From Oscillospiraceae bacterium (GTDB lineage Bacteria; Bacillota; Clostridia; Oscillospirales; Ruminococcaceae), in NCBI GenBank assembly GCA_025757845.1, contig CP107211.1, positions 2,170,001 through 2,234,000 on the forward strand: a DNA stretch of 64,000 bases. The letters run 5' to 3'. Shown in pieces: positions 46,401 through 54,347 of the stretch. The notes under the pieces were generated by a model that saw nothing but the letters and a program-made list of their open reading frames with translations, did not search any database and was not told the origin of the DNA. The first letter of the stretch is position 1. The number at the start of each line of letters is the position of its first letter. A program made the translations under genes and the position numbers.

Positions 46401-49400
46401 TTTTGGCCAGTACCGGGTAAACGACAAGGCGTACAACAAATTAGGTTTCAGCATCCACAACTATTTCTTCGCCAAGGCCATCGACCAAGTGCGTCCGGGC
46501 GGCATCGTGGCATTCGTCACCAGTCGCTACACGCTGGACAGCAAAGATTCTTCTGCCCGCAAGCACATTGCCGAACGTGCTGATCTGCTGGGTGCTATCC
46601 GTCTGCCGAACACTGCGTTCAAAGCAAACGCAGGAACAGAAGTCGTCAGCGACATTATTTTCCTCCAAAAACGTGACCGCCCTATCGACCATGAGCCGGA
46701 CTGGGTGCAGCTTGGCAAAACGGAAGATGGCTTTGCCATCAACAGCTATTTTGTAGACCATCCAGAGATGGTGCTGGGTGAACTGACTTCCGAAAGCACC
46801 CAGTATGGCCGGGAGGAATGCACTGTGCGTCCCATCAAGGGCGCAGTGCTGGTGGACCAGCTTGCAGAAGCCATCCAGCATATTGAGGGGCAGTTCACGG
46901 AAGTCGAGGTCGAAACACCAGATATTGCGGATGCTGAAAATGAGCGGCACATTCTCCCGGCTGACCCAGATGTGAAGAATTTCTCTTACACGGTGGTTGA
47001 TGGTGAGGTGTATTATCGGGAAAATTCCGTCATGACACAGGTGGAGCTGTCCGACACCGCCAAAGGCCGTGTGACCGGGATGGTGGAGCTGCGGCAAATC
47101 GTCAATGAGTTGATCGACCAGCAGCTGAACGACTACCCGGATGCCGACATTAAAGCAACGCAGGAAAAGCTGAACACTGCCTACGATGCTTTTTCCGCCA
47201 AATATGGCTTGTTGAATGACCGCAAAAACGGGCGGCTGTTTGAGCAGGATTCTTCTTACTATCTGCTGTGTTCTCTGGAAAATTTGGACGAGCAGGGGCG
47301 GCTCAAGAGCAAGGCGGCGATGTTCACCAAACGCACCATCCGCCCGGAATGTACTGTCACCAATGTAGACACTCCTACGGAAGCCCTTGCGGTGTCCATC
47401 GGAGAGCGTGGCCGGGTGGACTTGCCCTATATGGCAGAACTGCTCGGCACTCCCGGTGACTATGAGCGCATCACCAGCGAACTGTCCGGCGTGATTTTCA
47501 AAGACCCCGGCGCAGACCCTACCGACCCGGAAGCAGGTTGGCGAATGGCAGACGAATACCTGTCCGGCAATGTTCGGGCAAAGCTGCGCATGGCTCAGCT
47601 TGCCGCCGAAACTAACCCGGAGTTTGCAGTTAACGTCACTGCACTGGAAAAAGCACAGCCGAAAGATCTTGAAGCATCTGAAATTGATGTGCGGCTGGGC
47701 GCAACATGGCTTGCTCCAGAAATTATCCAAAAGTTTATGGCAGAAACATTCCAGATTCCCTACTATCTGCGCCATGCAGTCAAAGTGAGATATTCTCCCT
47801 ATACCGCAGAATGGCGCATTGAGGGCAAGTCGGCCATGGGCAGAGGTGACATCATCTCCTCCGAAACCTACGGCACCTCCCGCGCCAACGCCTACAAGAT
47901 TCTGGAAGACACGCTCAACCTGAAAGATGTGCGCATCTATGACGCTATCGAAGATGAAGAAGGCAAGCTGAAGCGCATCCTGAACAAAACGGACACCATG
48001 CTGGCACAGCAGAAGCAGCAGGTCATCAAGGATGCCTTTGCCAACTGGATCTGGAAAGACCCCCAGCGGCGCATTGCACTGGTGAAACAGTATAATGAAC
48101 TGTTCAACAGCAGCAGGCCACGAGAATACGATGGTTCCCACATCCACCTTGTCGGTATGAACCCGGAAATCACCCTCCGGGAACATCAGCGCAATGCCAT
48201 TGCTCATGTGCTTTATGGCGGTAATACGCTGTTGGCACACGAGGTAGGAGCAGGAAAAACTTTTGAAATGGCGGCATCCGCAATGGAAGCAAAACGCCTT
48301 GGCTTGTGTCAGAAAAGCCTATTTGTCGTTCCCAATCACTTGACGGAGCAGTGGGCTTCGGAGTTCCTGCACCTATACCCCAATGCAAAGCTGCTGGTAG
48401 CGCGGAAAAAGGATTTTGAAACGGCCAACCGCAAAAAGTTCTGCGCCCGGATTGCAACCGGGGATTATGATGCGGTCATTATCGGTCACAGCCAGTTTGA
48501 GCGGATTCCGCTTTCCTATGAGCGGCAGGAACGCATTATTCAGGAACAGATCGATGAAACGCTTGCCGCCATCGAAGAACTGAAAGCCAATGCAGGCGAG
48601 AATTTCAGCATCAAGCAGATGGAAAAGACCCGTAAGACGCTGGAAACAAAACTGGAAAAGCTGCGCTCCGATGCGAGAAAGGACGATGTTATCACCTTTG
48701 AGCAGTTGGGCGTTGACCGACTTTTTGTAGACGAATCGCATTTTTATAAGAACCTCTTTTTAACCACAAAAATGCGCAATGTCGCTGGTTTGTCCACATC
48801 GGAAGCCCAGAAATCGAGCGATATGTTCGGCAAGTGCCGCTATCTGGACGAGATCACAGGCGGGCGCGGCGTGGTATTTGCAACGGGAACTCCCGTGAGC
48901 AACTCCATGTCGGAACTGTATACGGTCATGCGCTATCTGCAATACGGCACACTCCAGCAGAAAGGGTTGACGCATTTCGACTGCTGGGCATCGACCTTTG
49001 GCGAAACCACCACCGCCATCGAACTCGCCCCGGAGGGTACGGGCTATCGGGCGAGAACGCGTTTTGCAAAGTTTTTCAATCTCCCGGAACTGATGTCGAT
49101 GTTCAAAGAAGTTGCTGACATCAAGACCTCCGACCAACTTCATCTGCCTGTGCCGGATGCAAAGTTTGAAACTGTGGTGGCGAAACCGTCCGAGATTCAG
49201 AAAGAAATGGTGCAGGAACTGAGCAAACGTGCTGCAAAAATCCACTCCGGCGCAGTGGATGCGTCCGAGGACAATATGCTGTGCGTCACCAACGATGGCC
49301 GAAAGATCGGTCTGGATGTCCGCCTGATGAACCCCATTCTGCCGGATGACCCCAACAGCAAACTGAACACTTGTGTTCGGAATGTGCTACAAATCTGGGA

Positions 49401-50697
49401 AGATGGCAAGGAGCAAAAGTTGACACAGCTTTTGTTCTGCGACCTTTCGACACCGAAAAATGATGGCAACTTCAATGTCTACGATGATGTTCGCAAGAAA
49501 TTGGTCGCCGCCGGGGTGCCGGAAAACGAAATTGAGTTCATCCACAACGCCGACACCGAAGCCAAAAAGGCCGCATTGTTCTCCAAAGTGCGCTCCGGCG
49601 ATGTGCGGATTCTGCTCGGCAGCACTGCAAAAATGGGAGCCGGGACGAACGTGCAATCGCGGCTTGTGGCAGTGCATCACTTGGATGTTGGATGGAAGCC
49701 AAGCGACATGACCCAGCGCAATGGCCGCATCATTCGGCAGGGAAACATGAACAAGGAAGTCAAGGTGTTCAACTACGTCACAGAGGGGACATTTGACAGC
49801 TACTTGTTTCAGACTCTTGAGAATAAACAGCGATTCATCAGCCAAATCATGACCTCAAAATCCCCAGTTCGCTCCTGCGATGATGTGGATGAACAGGCAT
49901 TGTCCTATGCGGAAATTAAGGCATTGTGCGCAGGAAATCCGTTGATTAAAGAGAAGATGGATCTCGATGTGCAGGTCGCAAAGCTGAAAGTTCTGAAAGC
50001 CGATCATCAGAGCCAGAAGTTCCGTTTGGAGGATAAGCTGCTCACAAAATTCCCAGCTGACATTCAGGAAACGAACGCCTATCTTGCCGGAGTGAAATTG
50101 GATGCAGAACTTGCTACCGCCCATCCGCAGGAGAAAGAGGGCTTCTGCGGCATTACCATCAAGGGTGTGACCTACGATGAGAAAAAGACCGCTGGCGAAC
50201 GGCTTCTCCTCGCTTGCTCCGAACTGCCTAACAGTGAGGAAAAAGTGATCGGCAGCTATCGCGGTTTTGAACTGTCCTTGCGTTTCGACACCTATCACAG
50301 CGAATATCAGGCTCTTTTGAAAGGTCAGCGGAAATATCCGGTAGCACTGGGCAAAGACCCACTTGGCTGCATCATCCGTCTGGACAATTCTTTGAACAAT
50401 TTCCCAGAACGCATTAGTTCCGTCGAAAACGAACTGGCCACGCTTAAACAGCAGCAGGCGGCGGCACAGATTGAAGTGGAAAAGCCGTTCCCGCAGGAAG
50501 AAGAGCTGGCTGAAAAGTCAGCTCGCCTTGCGGAGCTGAACGCACAGTTGGATATGGATGAAAAAAGCCACGAGCCGGAACAGGATGAGGAACCTCGCCG
50601 TTCCTCGGTGCTGGCGGCTCTGGAAGAAAAGTCTGATAAGGTAGAGCCCATCAAGCCGTTCAAAAGCTATCTGGACAAGGATGGTGATGCTCGATGA
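43468..50697 (+). CDS. Large methylase/SNF2-helicase polyprotein-like protein (LtrC-like)
   Basis: 2409 residues. N-terminus (LTTASRLYKYNYADQLMIYA, RYVRRGSKGIALLD) is an ArdC/LtrC-like DNA-handling region. A low-complexity linker (about 275-375) follows. An N6-methylase-like domain (about 890-1060) has ILEPSMGIGNFFGMLPDTM and DLAVGNVPFGQY (NxPF-type). The SNF2-like helicase has LLAHEVGAGKTFEMAASAME (Walker A), DRLFVDESHFYKN and GSTAKMGAGTNVQSRLVAVH with MTQRNGRIIRQG. It probably protects or remodels transferred DNA. The linker is also read in another frame (TnpV). Confidence 0.95.
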   Translation: MPNKTQEYLNLAQQTAKELTRYWENWTDYLTTASRLYKYNYADQLMIYAQRPDATACASFDLWNDRMNRYVRRGSKGIALLDQSSSVPRLHYVFDVSDTGVRRNSRDPEVWQLGPDLMQPVSEMLAREYGVQQENLGQQIADICGRLVDSYWDNNSGDILDIVDGSLLMGYDEAGQEFQFKSAAAISITYAVLERCGFEPEGHFDRDDFQAIFSFSTPAAVYALGTAVSECSRGLLRSIERTVKTTIRRRNVERSQYEYEQQERDLLESRRLSASEPDPAPAGESIGQVRATAPDLPDEASPGTVQLDAPVGNSASAPVGSGAERGEPDTADHAEAAGAESGSEQRAASDGVGAAHEQPERTGRGTGDERADLQLSFFDTHIPTEAKQIESIDQAESEKSPSAFSLSQADIENALRRGSNFENSKLRIWKIYQLQPDRNLRAKALAKEYAPNGPGGSSHTYLDGSRGWLDHDSKGLTFEHYPDHQKILLRWNQVEKYIDLMIQSDRYLSDKEKRIIDFPLELNDTSAAEYTALKEQYPDTLIGFEAGGNFMFYGEDAAKVAKIINSALFIRNTALGEVQITGFLPSLWAKRAKELWSAGNDVYLAGLNEDGTHHQTKHLRKEDYLPIGSVINMDDRKFRVDSVDFDKDKVSLQDMALADARMPIFREEPLTVVRELYEQQDEALDTAPEKTPDYNVGDSVVVDLPTRTIEGTIGYVGETDVRIDTSAQGYSWSNEVLNKQQFEDGLRQDEPELSDEELDKLPTSVEVNGEWQTFPDAAAADKALNAEPVPEAAGNFHITDDHLGEGGAKQKYARNVEAIRTLFQLEQEHRGATAEEQQILSQYVGWGGLPDVFDPDKGNWAKEYSELKGLLSEDEYAAARSSVLNAHYTSPTVIRAIYDAVEKMGFRNGNILEPSMGIGNFFGMLPDTMQDSRLYGVELDSVTGRIAQKLYPDANIKVAGFETTDRRDFYDLAVGNVPFGQYRVNDKAYNKLGFSIHNYFFAKAIDQVRPGGIVAFVTSRYTLDSKDSSARKHIAERADLLGAIRLPNTAFKANAGTEVVSDIIFLQKRDRPIDHEPDWVQLGKTEDGFAINSYFVDHPEMVLGELTSESTQYGREECTVRPIKGAVLVDQLAEAIQHIEGQFTEVEVETPDIADAENERHILPADPDVKNFSYTVVDGEVYYRENSVMTQVELSDTAKGRVTGMVELRQIVNELIDQQLNDYPDADIKATQEKLNTAYDAFSAKYGLLNDRKNGRLFEQDSSYYLLCSLENLDEQGRLKSKAAMFTKRTIRPECTVTNVDTPTEALAVSIGERGRVDLPYMAELLGTPGDYERITSELSGVIFKDPGADPTDPEAGWRMADEYLSGNVRAKLRMAQLAAETNPEFAVNVTALEKAQPKDLEASEIDVRLGATWLAPEIIQKFMAETFQIPYYLRHAVKVRYSPYTAEWRIEGKSAMGRGDIISSETYGTSRANAYKILEDTLNLKDVRIYDAIEDEEGKLKRILNKTDTMLAQQKQQVIKDAFANWIWKDPQRRIALVKQYNELFNSSRPREYDGSHIHLVGMNPEITLREHQRNAIAHVLYGGNTLLAHEVGAGKTFEMAASAMEAKRLGLCQKSLFVVPNHLTEQWASEFLHLYPNAKLLVARKKDFETANRKKFCARIATGDYDAVIIGHSQFERIPLSYERQERIIQEQIDETLAAIEELKANAGENFSIKQMEKTRKTLETKLEKLRSDARKDDVITFEQLGVDRLFVDESHFYKNLFLTTKMRNVAGLSTSEAQKSSDMFGKCRYLDEITGGRGVVFATGTPVSNSMSELYTVMRYLQYGTLQQKGLTHFDCWASTFGETTTAIELAPEGTGYRARTRFAKFFNLPELMSMFKEVADIKTSDQLHLPVPDAKFETVVAKPSEIQKEMVQELSKRAAKIHSGAVDASEDNMLCVTNDGRKIGLDVRLMNPILPDDPNSKLNTCVRNVLQIWEDGKEQKLTQLLFCDLSTPKNDGNFNVYDDVRKKLVAAGVPENEIEFIHNADTEAKKAALFSKVRSGDVRILLGSTAKMGAGTNVQSRLVAVHHLDVGWKPSDMTQRNGRIIRQGNMNKEVKVFNYVTEGTFDSYLFQTLENKQRFISQIMTSKSPVRSCDDVDEQALSYAEIKALCAGNPLIKEKMDLDVQVAKLKVLKADHQSQKFRLEDKLLTKFPADIQETNAYLAGVKLDAELATAHPQEKEGFCGITIKGVTYDEKKTAGERLLLACSELPNSEEKVIGSYRGFELSLRFDTYHSEYQALLKGQRKYPVALGKDPLGCIIRLDNSLNNFPERISSVENELATLKQQQAAAQIEVEKPFPQEEELAEKSARLAELNAQLDMDEKSHEPEQDEEPRRSSVLAALEEKSDKVEPIKPFKSYLDKDGDAR
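44237..44593 (+). CDS. tnpV: TnpV-family protein nested in the helicase gene
   Basis: 118 residues in the +1 frame inside the low-complexity linker of the large helicase. MNSRNVTYSKVGDYLLPNLT, then ALGKYGRLRRTYLMKHRPVL and NQMEWV-like QHQMEWVQHMNSLNAQAEEL match the TnpV pattern (DYLIPNLTLPEEE...KYGRMRK.YL.EHRPVLY). A proper ribosome site, AGAAAGGAGCCAAT, precedes the ATG. Both frames are therefore likely coding, with the helicase frame showing Gly/Ala/Glu-rich, unconstrained sequence. TnpV function is not established. Confidence 0.8.
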   Translation: MNMNSRNVTYSKVGDYLLPNLTLPQQEKALGKYGRLRRTYLMKHRPVLYNSMLLSGTLHPHLLEVEQSAESRIQQTMQKLLEQNPAPNKEQHQMEWVQHMNSLNAQAEELVMNELIYS

Positions 50698-51026
50698 ATG
50701 GCCTCCGCGACCAGCAGTTGCACTTCCGTGTCAGCAAGCAGGAACTGGAACGGATCTGGAGCAAGATGGAATCCAGCGGTATTTTGAGCATTGGCTCTTA
50801 TCTGCGAAAAATGGCTCTGGACGGTTACTGCCTGCGTTTGGATTTGCCAGAGTTGCGGCGCATGGCCTATCTCCTGCAAATGTGCAGCAACAATCTCAAC
50901 CAGTATACCAAAGCTGCCAACGAAAACGGTCAGGTCTATGCCGCCGATCTGGAGGACTTGCGCACCCGGCTGGATGAGCTGATTGTTATTGGCAGAGAGA
51001 TTCTTTCCCGGCTGGCTGACCTCTGA
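50694..51026 (+). CDS. mobC: MobC-like relaxosome accessory protein
   Basis: 110 residues. LHFRVSKQELERIWSKMESS gives an RHH-like start, then LSIGSYLRKMALDGYCLRLD and the MobC signature LQMCSNNLNQYTKAANENGQ (NNxNQxxxxxN). It binds the origin of transfer and assists the relaxase. The ATG overlaps the helicase TGA (ATGA), so it is coupled to it. It is followed by hairpin element copy 4. Confidence 0.9.
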   Translation: MNGLRDQQLHFRVSKQELERIWSKMESSGILSIGSYLRKMALDGYCLRLDLPELRRMAYLLQMCSNNLNQYTKAANENGQVYAADLEDLRTRLDELIVIGREILSRLADL

Positions 51027-51032
51027 TTTTCA

Positions 51033-51062
51033 CCCCACGGCTTTAGCTGTGGGGCTACATAT
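51033..51062 (+). promoter_or_regulatory. Hairpin plus TACATAT element, copy 4
   Basis: CCCCACGGC (51033-51041) with GCTGTGGGG (51046-51054, one wobble), then CTACATATTATATAAGG. It lies between MobC and the relaxase. Confidence 0.7.
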
Positions 51063-51095
51063 TATATAAGGATAAAACTGTGGGAGGTGGTGGGC

Positions 51096-52481
51096 ATGGC
51101 CGCAACACGCTTGATTGCGCTGCACAAAAATAAGGGAAAATCCGTGGCGACCTGTTTGAAAAGCCGCACAGACTATGCACAAAACCCGGAGAAAACCAAA
51201 CAGGGTGAACTTGTCAGCAGCTACGAGTGCAGCCCTCTGACGGTGGACGAAGAATTTATGCTGTCCAAGCGGCAGTATGAACTTGCCACTGGACGTAGGC
51301 AGAAAAGTGATGTGATCGCCTATCAAATTCGGCAGTCGTTCAAGCCCGGTGAGATCACCGCCGAAGAAGCCAACAAGGTGGGCTATGAACTTGCCATGCG
51401 GTTTACCAAGGGCAAGTATGCGTTTATTATTGCCACCCACACAGACCGGGAACACATTCATAATCACATTATCTACAACTCCACTGCGCTGGACAGCACC
51501 CGGAAGTTCCGGGACTTTTTATTGTCCGGGCTGGCCGTGCAGCGGTTGAGCGATTTGATCTGTCTGGAACATCAGCTGTCTGTTATTGAAATCAAGCCGT
51601 ACCGAGAACGGCAGAAGCGCACTCTTTATCCTCCCAGAGAAAGCAATCGTGATAAGCTGTGTGCCGTAATCGACAACATCTTGCTGAGCGAGAAACCTGC
51701 AAGTTTCGAGGGCTTTCTTCAAAAGCTGGAACAGCGGGGCTACGAAATCAAACGGGGAAAGTACACTTCGGTCAAAGGAACACGGCAGAAGCGCTTTATC
51801 CGTTTTCGGACACTGGGAGCAGGATACAGTGAAGATGAAATCAAGGCGGTCATTGCAGGAGATGCCGAACACTGCCCACATCAGAAGCAGCCGCCAAAAG
51901 AGAAACCGTTCAATCTTCTGGTGGATGTGCAGGCAAAGCTGGCCGAGGGCAAGAACATCGGCTATGCACGGTGGGCAAAAAAGTACAATCTGAAAGAAAT
52001 GTCCAAGACACTGATTTTCTTGCAGGAGAAGAAAATCGGCAGCATCGAGGAAATGCAGGAGCGTGTGGACGCTGCCACTGCCCGCTATCACGAACTGGGC
52101 GATTCCATCAAGGCAGCAGAAACGCGCATGACCGAGATTGCCGTGCTGCGGACACACATCGTCAACTACACAAAAACACGCCCGGTGTACGATGCCTACC
52201 GCAAGGCCGGATACAGCAAGCGATTTCTGGAAAACCATCGCGCAGAGATCACACTGCACAAGGCAGCAAAAACGGCTTTCGATGAAGCTAAACTGAAAAA
52301 GCTTCCCAAGGTCAAAGAACTGGATGCAGAATATTCCAAGCTGCTGACGGAAAAGAAAGCCGCCTACCCGGACTACCGCAAAGCAAAAGACGAGATGCAG
52401 GAGCTTCTTCGTGCGCAGCGCAATGTAGAACTGTTCTTCGCAGAAGAAAAGAACACCACCGAAAAAACGCAGTCCCGATAG
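51096..52481 (+). CDS. Relaxase (MOB_P-like)
   Basis: 461 residues. The N-terminal nuclease has AATRLIALHKNKGKSVATCL with the catalytic Tyr region in CLKSRTDYAQNPEKT, and the metal-binding His triad in IIATHTDREHIHNHIIYNST. A long coiled C-terminal half (about 290-455) follows. It nicks the transfer origin and pilots the strand into the recipient. The ATG at 51096 is 8 bases after GGAGG. A terminator follows at 52492. Confidence 0.95.
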   Translation: MAATRLIALHKNKGKSVATCLKSRTDYAQNPEKTKQGELVSSYECSPLTVDEEFMLSKRQYELATGRRQKSDVIAYQIRQSFKPGEITAEEANKVGYELAMRFTKGKYAFIIATHTDREHIHNHIIYNSTALDSTRKFRDFLLSGLAVQRLSDLICLEHQLSVIEIKPYRERQKRTLYPPRESNRDKLCAVIDNILLSEKPASFEGFLQKLEQRGYEIKRGKYTSVKGTRQKRFIRFRTLGAGYSEDEIKAVIAGDAEHCPHQKQPPKEKPFNLLVDVQAKLAEGKNIGYARWAKKYNLKEMSKTLIFLQEKKIGSIEEMQERVDAATARYHELGDSIKAAETRMTEIAVLRTHIVNYTKTRPVYDAYRKAGYSKRFLENHRAEITLHKAAKTAFDEAKLKKLPKVKELDAEYSKLLTEKKAAYPDYRKAKDEMQELLRAQRNVELFFAEEKNTTEKTQSR

Positions 52482-52491
52482 ACGATGACAA

Positions 52492-52534
52492 CCTAGGATT
52501 CTTCCATTGTGGGAGAGTCCTAGGCTGTTTTTTT
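52492..52534 (+). terminator. Rho-independent terminator after the relaxase
   Basis: CCTAGGA (52492-52498) pairs with TCCTAGG (52518-52524), followed by CTGTTTTTTTG. Confidence 0.85.
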
Positions 52535-52932
52535 GTTATAGAAGTGTTTGGAACAAACGCGCAGCCTGCATCGGCACGATGCAGATCAAACGGGGTTTGG
52601 GCACAGCCCAACAAGCATTTTGAATTTGGATTTGAAAAATCCGATTCAAAAATTGCAAGTTGGTACCAACTTGCCCTGCTTGCCGAATAGATTCTCCGGT
52701 CAAGAACCTCGGTGCTCTATTAAAAAAGGATTTTACTGAAAAACGATCAGGAAGCAGAGATTGGCCTCAAATTGGTTTGATTTTTGCCGGATTTTGGTGT
52801 ACTGCTTGTATAAAGTATGCTATGCAAGAACCGCCTCTATTCAATGTTGAATAGTTCTATGTTCACGCACACACGCAGGCAATCACTCCCCGTAAAGATA
52901 GCAAAAGCAAAGTAATTGTCTATTTGGAGCGA
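52535..52932. other. Non-coding border region with 18-base palindrome
   Basis: No gene is supported; short frames lack ribosome sites. It contains GGGTTTGGGCACAGCCCAAC (hairpin-like), a repeat-rich TTTGAATTTGGATTTGAAAA stretch and the perfect palindrome CAAGTTGGTACCAACTTG at 52656-52673. Because it follows the relaxase, it may contain the origin of transfer or the boundary of the cargo insertion. Confidence 0.5.
52656..52673. repeat. Perfect 18-base palindrome
   Basis: CAAGTTGGTACCAACTTG is identical to its reverse complement. Located 175 bases past the relaxase stop codon. Candidate protein-binding site or part of oriT. Confidence 0.7.
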
Positions 52933-52977
52933 AAATGCCTTTTTGGAGAAGAAACATACCGACATATCTGCTATACT
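52933..52977 (+). promoter_or_regulatory. Activator-type promoter of the ECF operon
   Basis: AAATGCCTTTTTGGAGA (52933-52949), 22 bases, TATACT (52972-52977). The -35 is weak. The same box at the same distance from a -10 occurs at 56845-56889 before the exporter genes, so both are probably activated by the AraC protein encoded here. Confidence 0.7.
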
Positions 52978-53027
52978 GAAATGCAGTTAGTTGATGCTAA
53001 TACGAAAGCAAACAGGAGGACCAAATA

Positions 53028-53606
53028 ATGAATAAACTACAAGGAAAAGACCTTATCAATGTTGGAATCTTCACTGCGATCTATTTTGTGGTGATGATGG
53101 CGATTGCCATGCTGGGATTTATCCCTATTTTTCTTCCTCTTCTGATCGTGCTGGTTCCGCTGATTGGCGGAATCGTAATGATGCTGTATTATTCTAAAGT
53201 CCAGAAGTTTGGAATGGTATCGCTGACAGGACTGATCTGCGGTATTTTAATGTTGCTGACCGGCATGGGGTATTGGAGCATTATTACCGGTGCCGTGTTC
53301 GGTGTCCTGGCTGATCTTGTTTTGAAATCCGGCGATTATAAGAGTGCAAAAAAAGGAATCATATCGCATGGTGTTTTTTCTATGTGGATTATCGGAAACT
53401 ACATCCCCATTGTTGCAACACGGGACAGCTACTATCAGCAGCTAATCAGCGGTTATGGACAAGAGTATGCAGATTCCATTATGAGCTATATCTCGGCATA
53501 TACGCTCCCCCTTCTTTTGATTGCCGGGTTCGTTTGCGGCGTGATCGGCGGTGTGATCGGCCAGAAAATTTTCAAAAAGCACTTTAAGCGTGCGGGTATT
53601 GCATAA
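53028..53606 (+). CDS. MptD-family ECF transporter substrate-binding (S) component
   Basis: 192 residues, about six transmembrane helices (for example FTAIYFVVMMAIAMLGFIPI, LPLLIVLVPLIGGIVMMLYY, GYWSIITGAVFGVLADLVLK). The start MNKLQGKDLINVGIFTAIYF fits the MptD/Trep_Strep group of S components. It captures a substrate and hands it to the ECF module. The substrate is not identified by sequence; clustering with YbtPQ-like genes suggests a metallophore or related molecule. Start by AGGAGGACCAAATA. The stop overlaps the next start. Confidence 0.85.
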   Translation: MNKLQGKDLINVGIFTAIYFVVMMAIAMLGFIPIFLPLLIVLVPLIGGIVMMLYYSKVQKFGMVSLTGLICGILMLLTGMGYWSIITGAVFGVLADLVLKSGDYKSAKKGIISHGVFSMWIIGNYIPIVATRDSYYQQLISGYGQEYADSIMSYISAYTLPLLLIAGFVCGVIGGVIGQKIFKKHFKRAGIA

Positions 53607-54343
53607 TGCGCCGTGAATTGTTAGCAAGCAAAAAAAAGGAAACCGGCCTGTCGTTAGACCCTCGGACAAAGTTGGCATTGCTTATCACGATTGCCCTCTT
53701 TGTCTTGAGCGGCGAAGGTGGGGCTACTTCTAAACAGTTTGCTCCTATTTTGGCTGCTGTTCCATTGATCCTGCTGCTCACGGAAAAATCGTGGAAGGGA
53801 TCGGTTATCTATTTTGTTTTATATGGCGGCAGCTATATATTGCAACTATGGGCGCTCCCCCACCTGTCCGGCCTTCCTAACTTTCTTGTTGTTGCAATCT
53901 GCGGTTTCTTTATGCGGTTTGTGCCGGGGATTATGATGGGATACATCACGGTCAGGACAACGACGGTCAGCGAGTTTGTTGCCTCCATGAAGAAGCTGCA
54001 TTTACCGGAGCAGATCATCATTCCTATGTCCGTGATATTCCGATTTTTCCCTACTGTTGTAGAAGAATATAATGCCATAGGGGACGCTATGAAAATGAGA
54101 GGAATTCGTTTTGGCGGGGGCAAAGCCAGTGCAATGCTGGAATACAGGCTTGTCCCTGTTATCATGTGTTCCGTCAAGATCGGGGAAGAATTAAATGCGG
54201 CAGCCCTGACAAGAGGATTGGGCGGTCCGGTCAAGAGGACAAACATCTGCGAAATCGGCTTTCATGTGCAGGATGTTTTTTTCCTGCTGCTATGTGTGGT
54301 GGCTTTTGCAATTCCTATTGTCACGATGATTACAGGGAGGTAG
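53606..54343 (+). CDS. ecfT: ECF transporter transmembrane coupling (T) component
   Basis: 245 residues. Begins MRRELLASKKKETGLSLDPR with LDPRTKL, then several membrane helices. The two coupling helices carry the Ala-Arg-Gly motifs in IGDAMKMRGIRFGGG and NAAALTRGLGGPVKR, which touch the ATPases. It links the S component with the EcfA ATPase. The ATG overlaps the S-component stop by one base. Confidence 0.9.
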   Translation: MRRELLASKKKETGLSLDPRTKLALLITIALFVLSGEGGATSKQFAPILAAVPLILLLTEKSWKGSVIYFVLYGGSYILQLWALPHLSGLPNFLVVAICGFFMRFVPGIMMGYITVRTTTVSEFVASMKKLHLPEQIIIPMSVIFRFFPTVVEEYNAIGDAMKMRGIRFGGGKASAMLEYRLVPVIMCSVKIGEELNAAALTRGLGGPVKRTNICEIGFHVQDVFFLLLCVVAFAIPIVTMITGR

Positions 54344-54347
54344 GCCT

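Noticed and set aside
46441..48240. 599-codon minus strand frame
   Set aside because: Antisense to the helicase gene; no ribosome site, no domain.
52548..52854. Two short + strand frames after the relaxase
   Set aside because: No ribosome site; they span the palindrome and A/T repeats.
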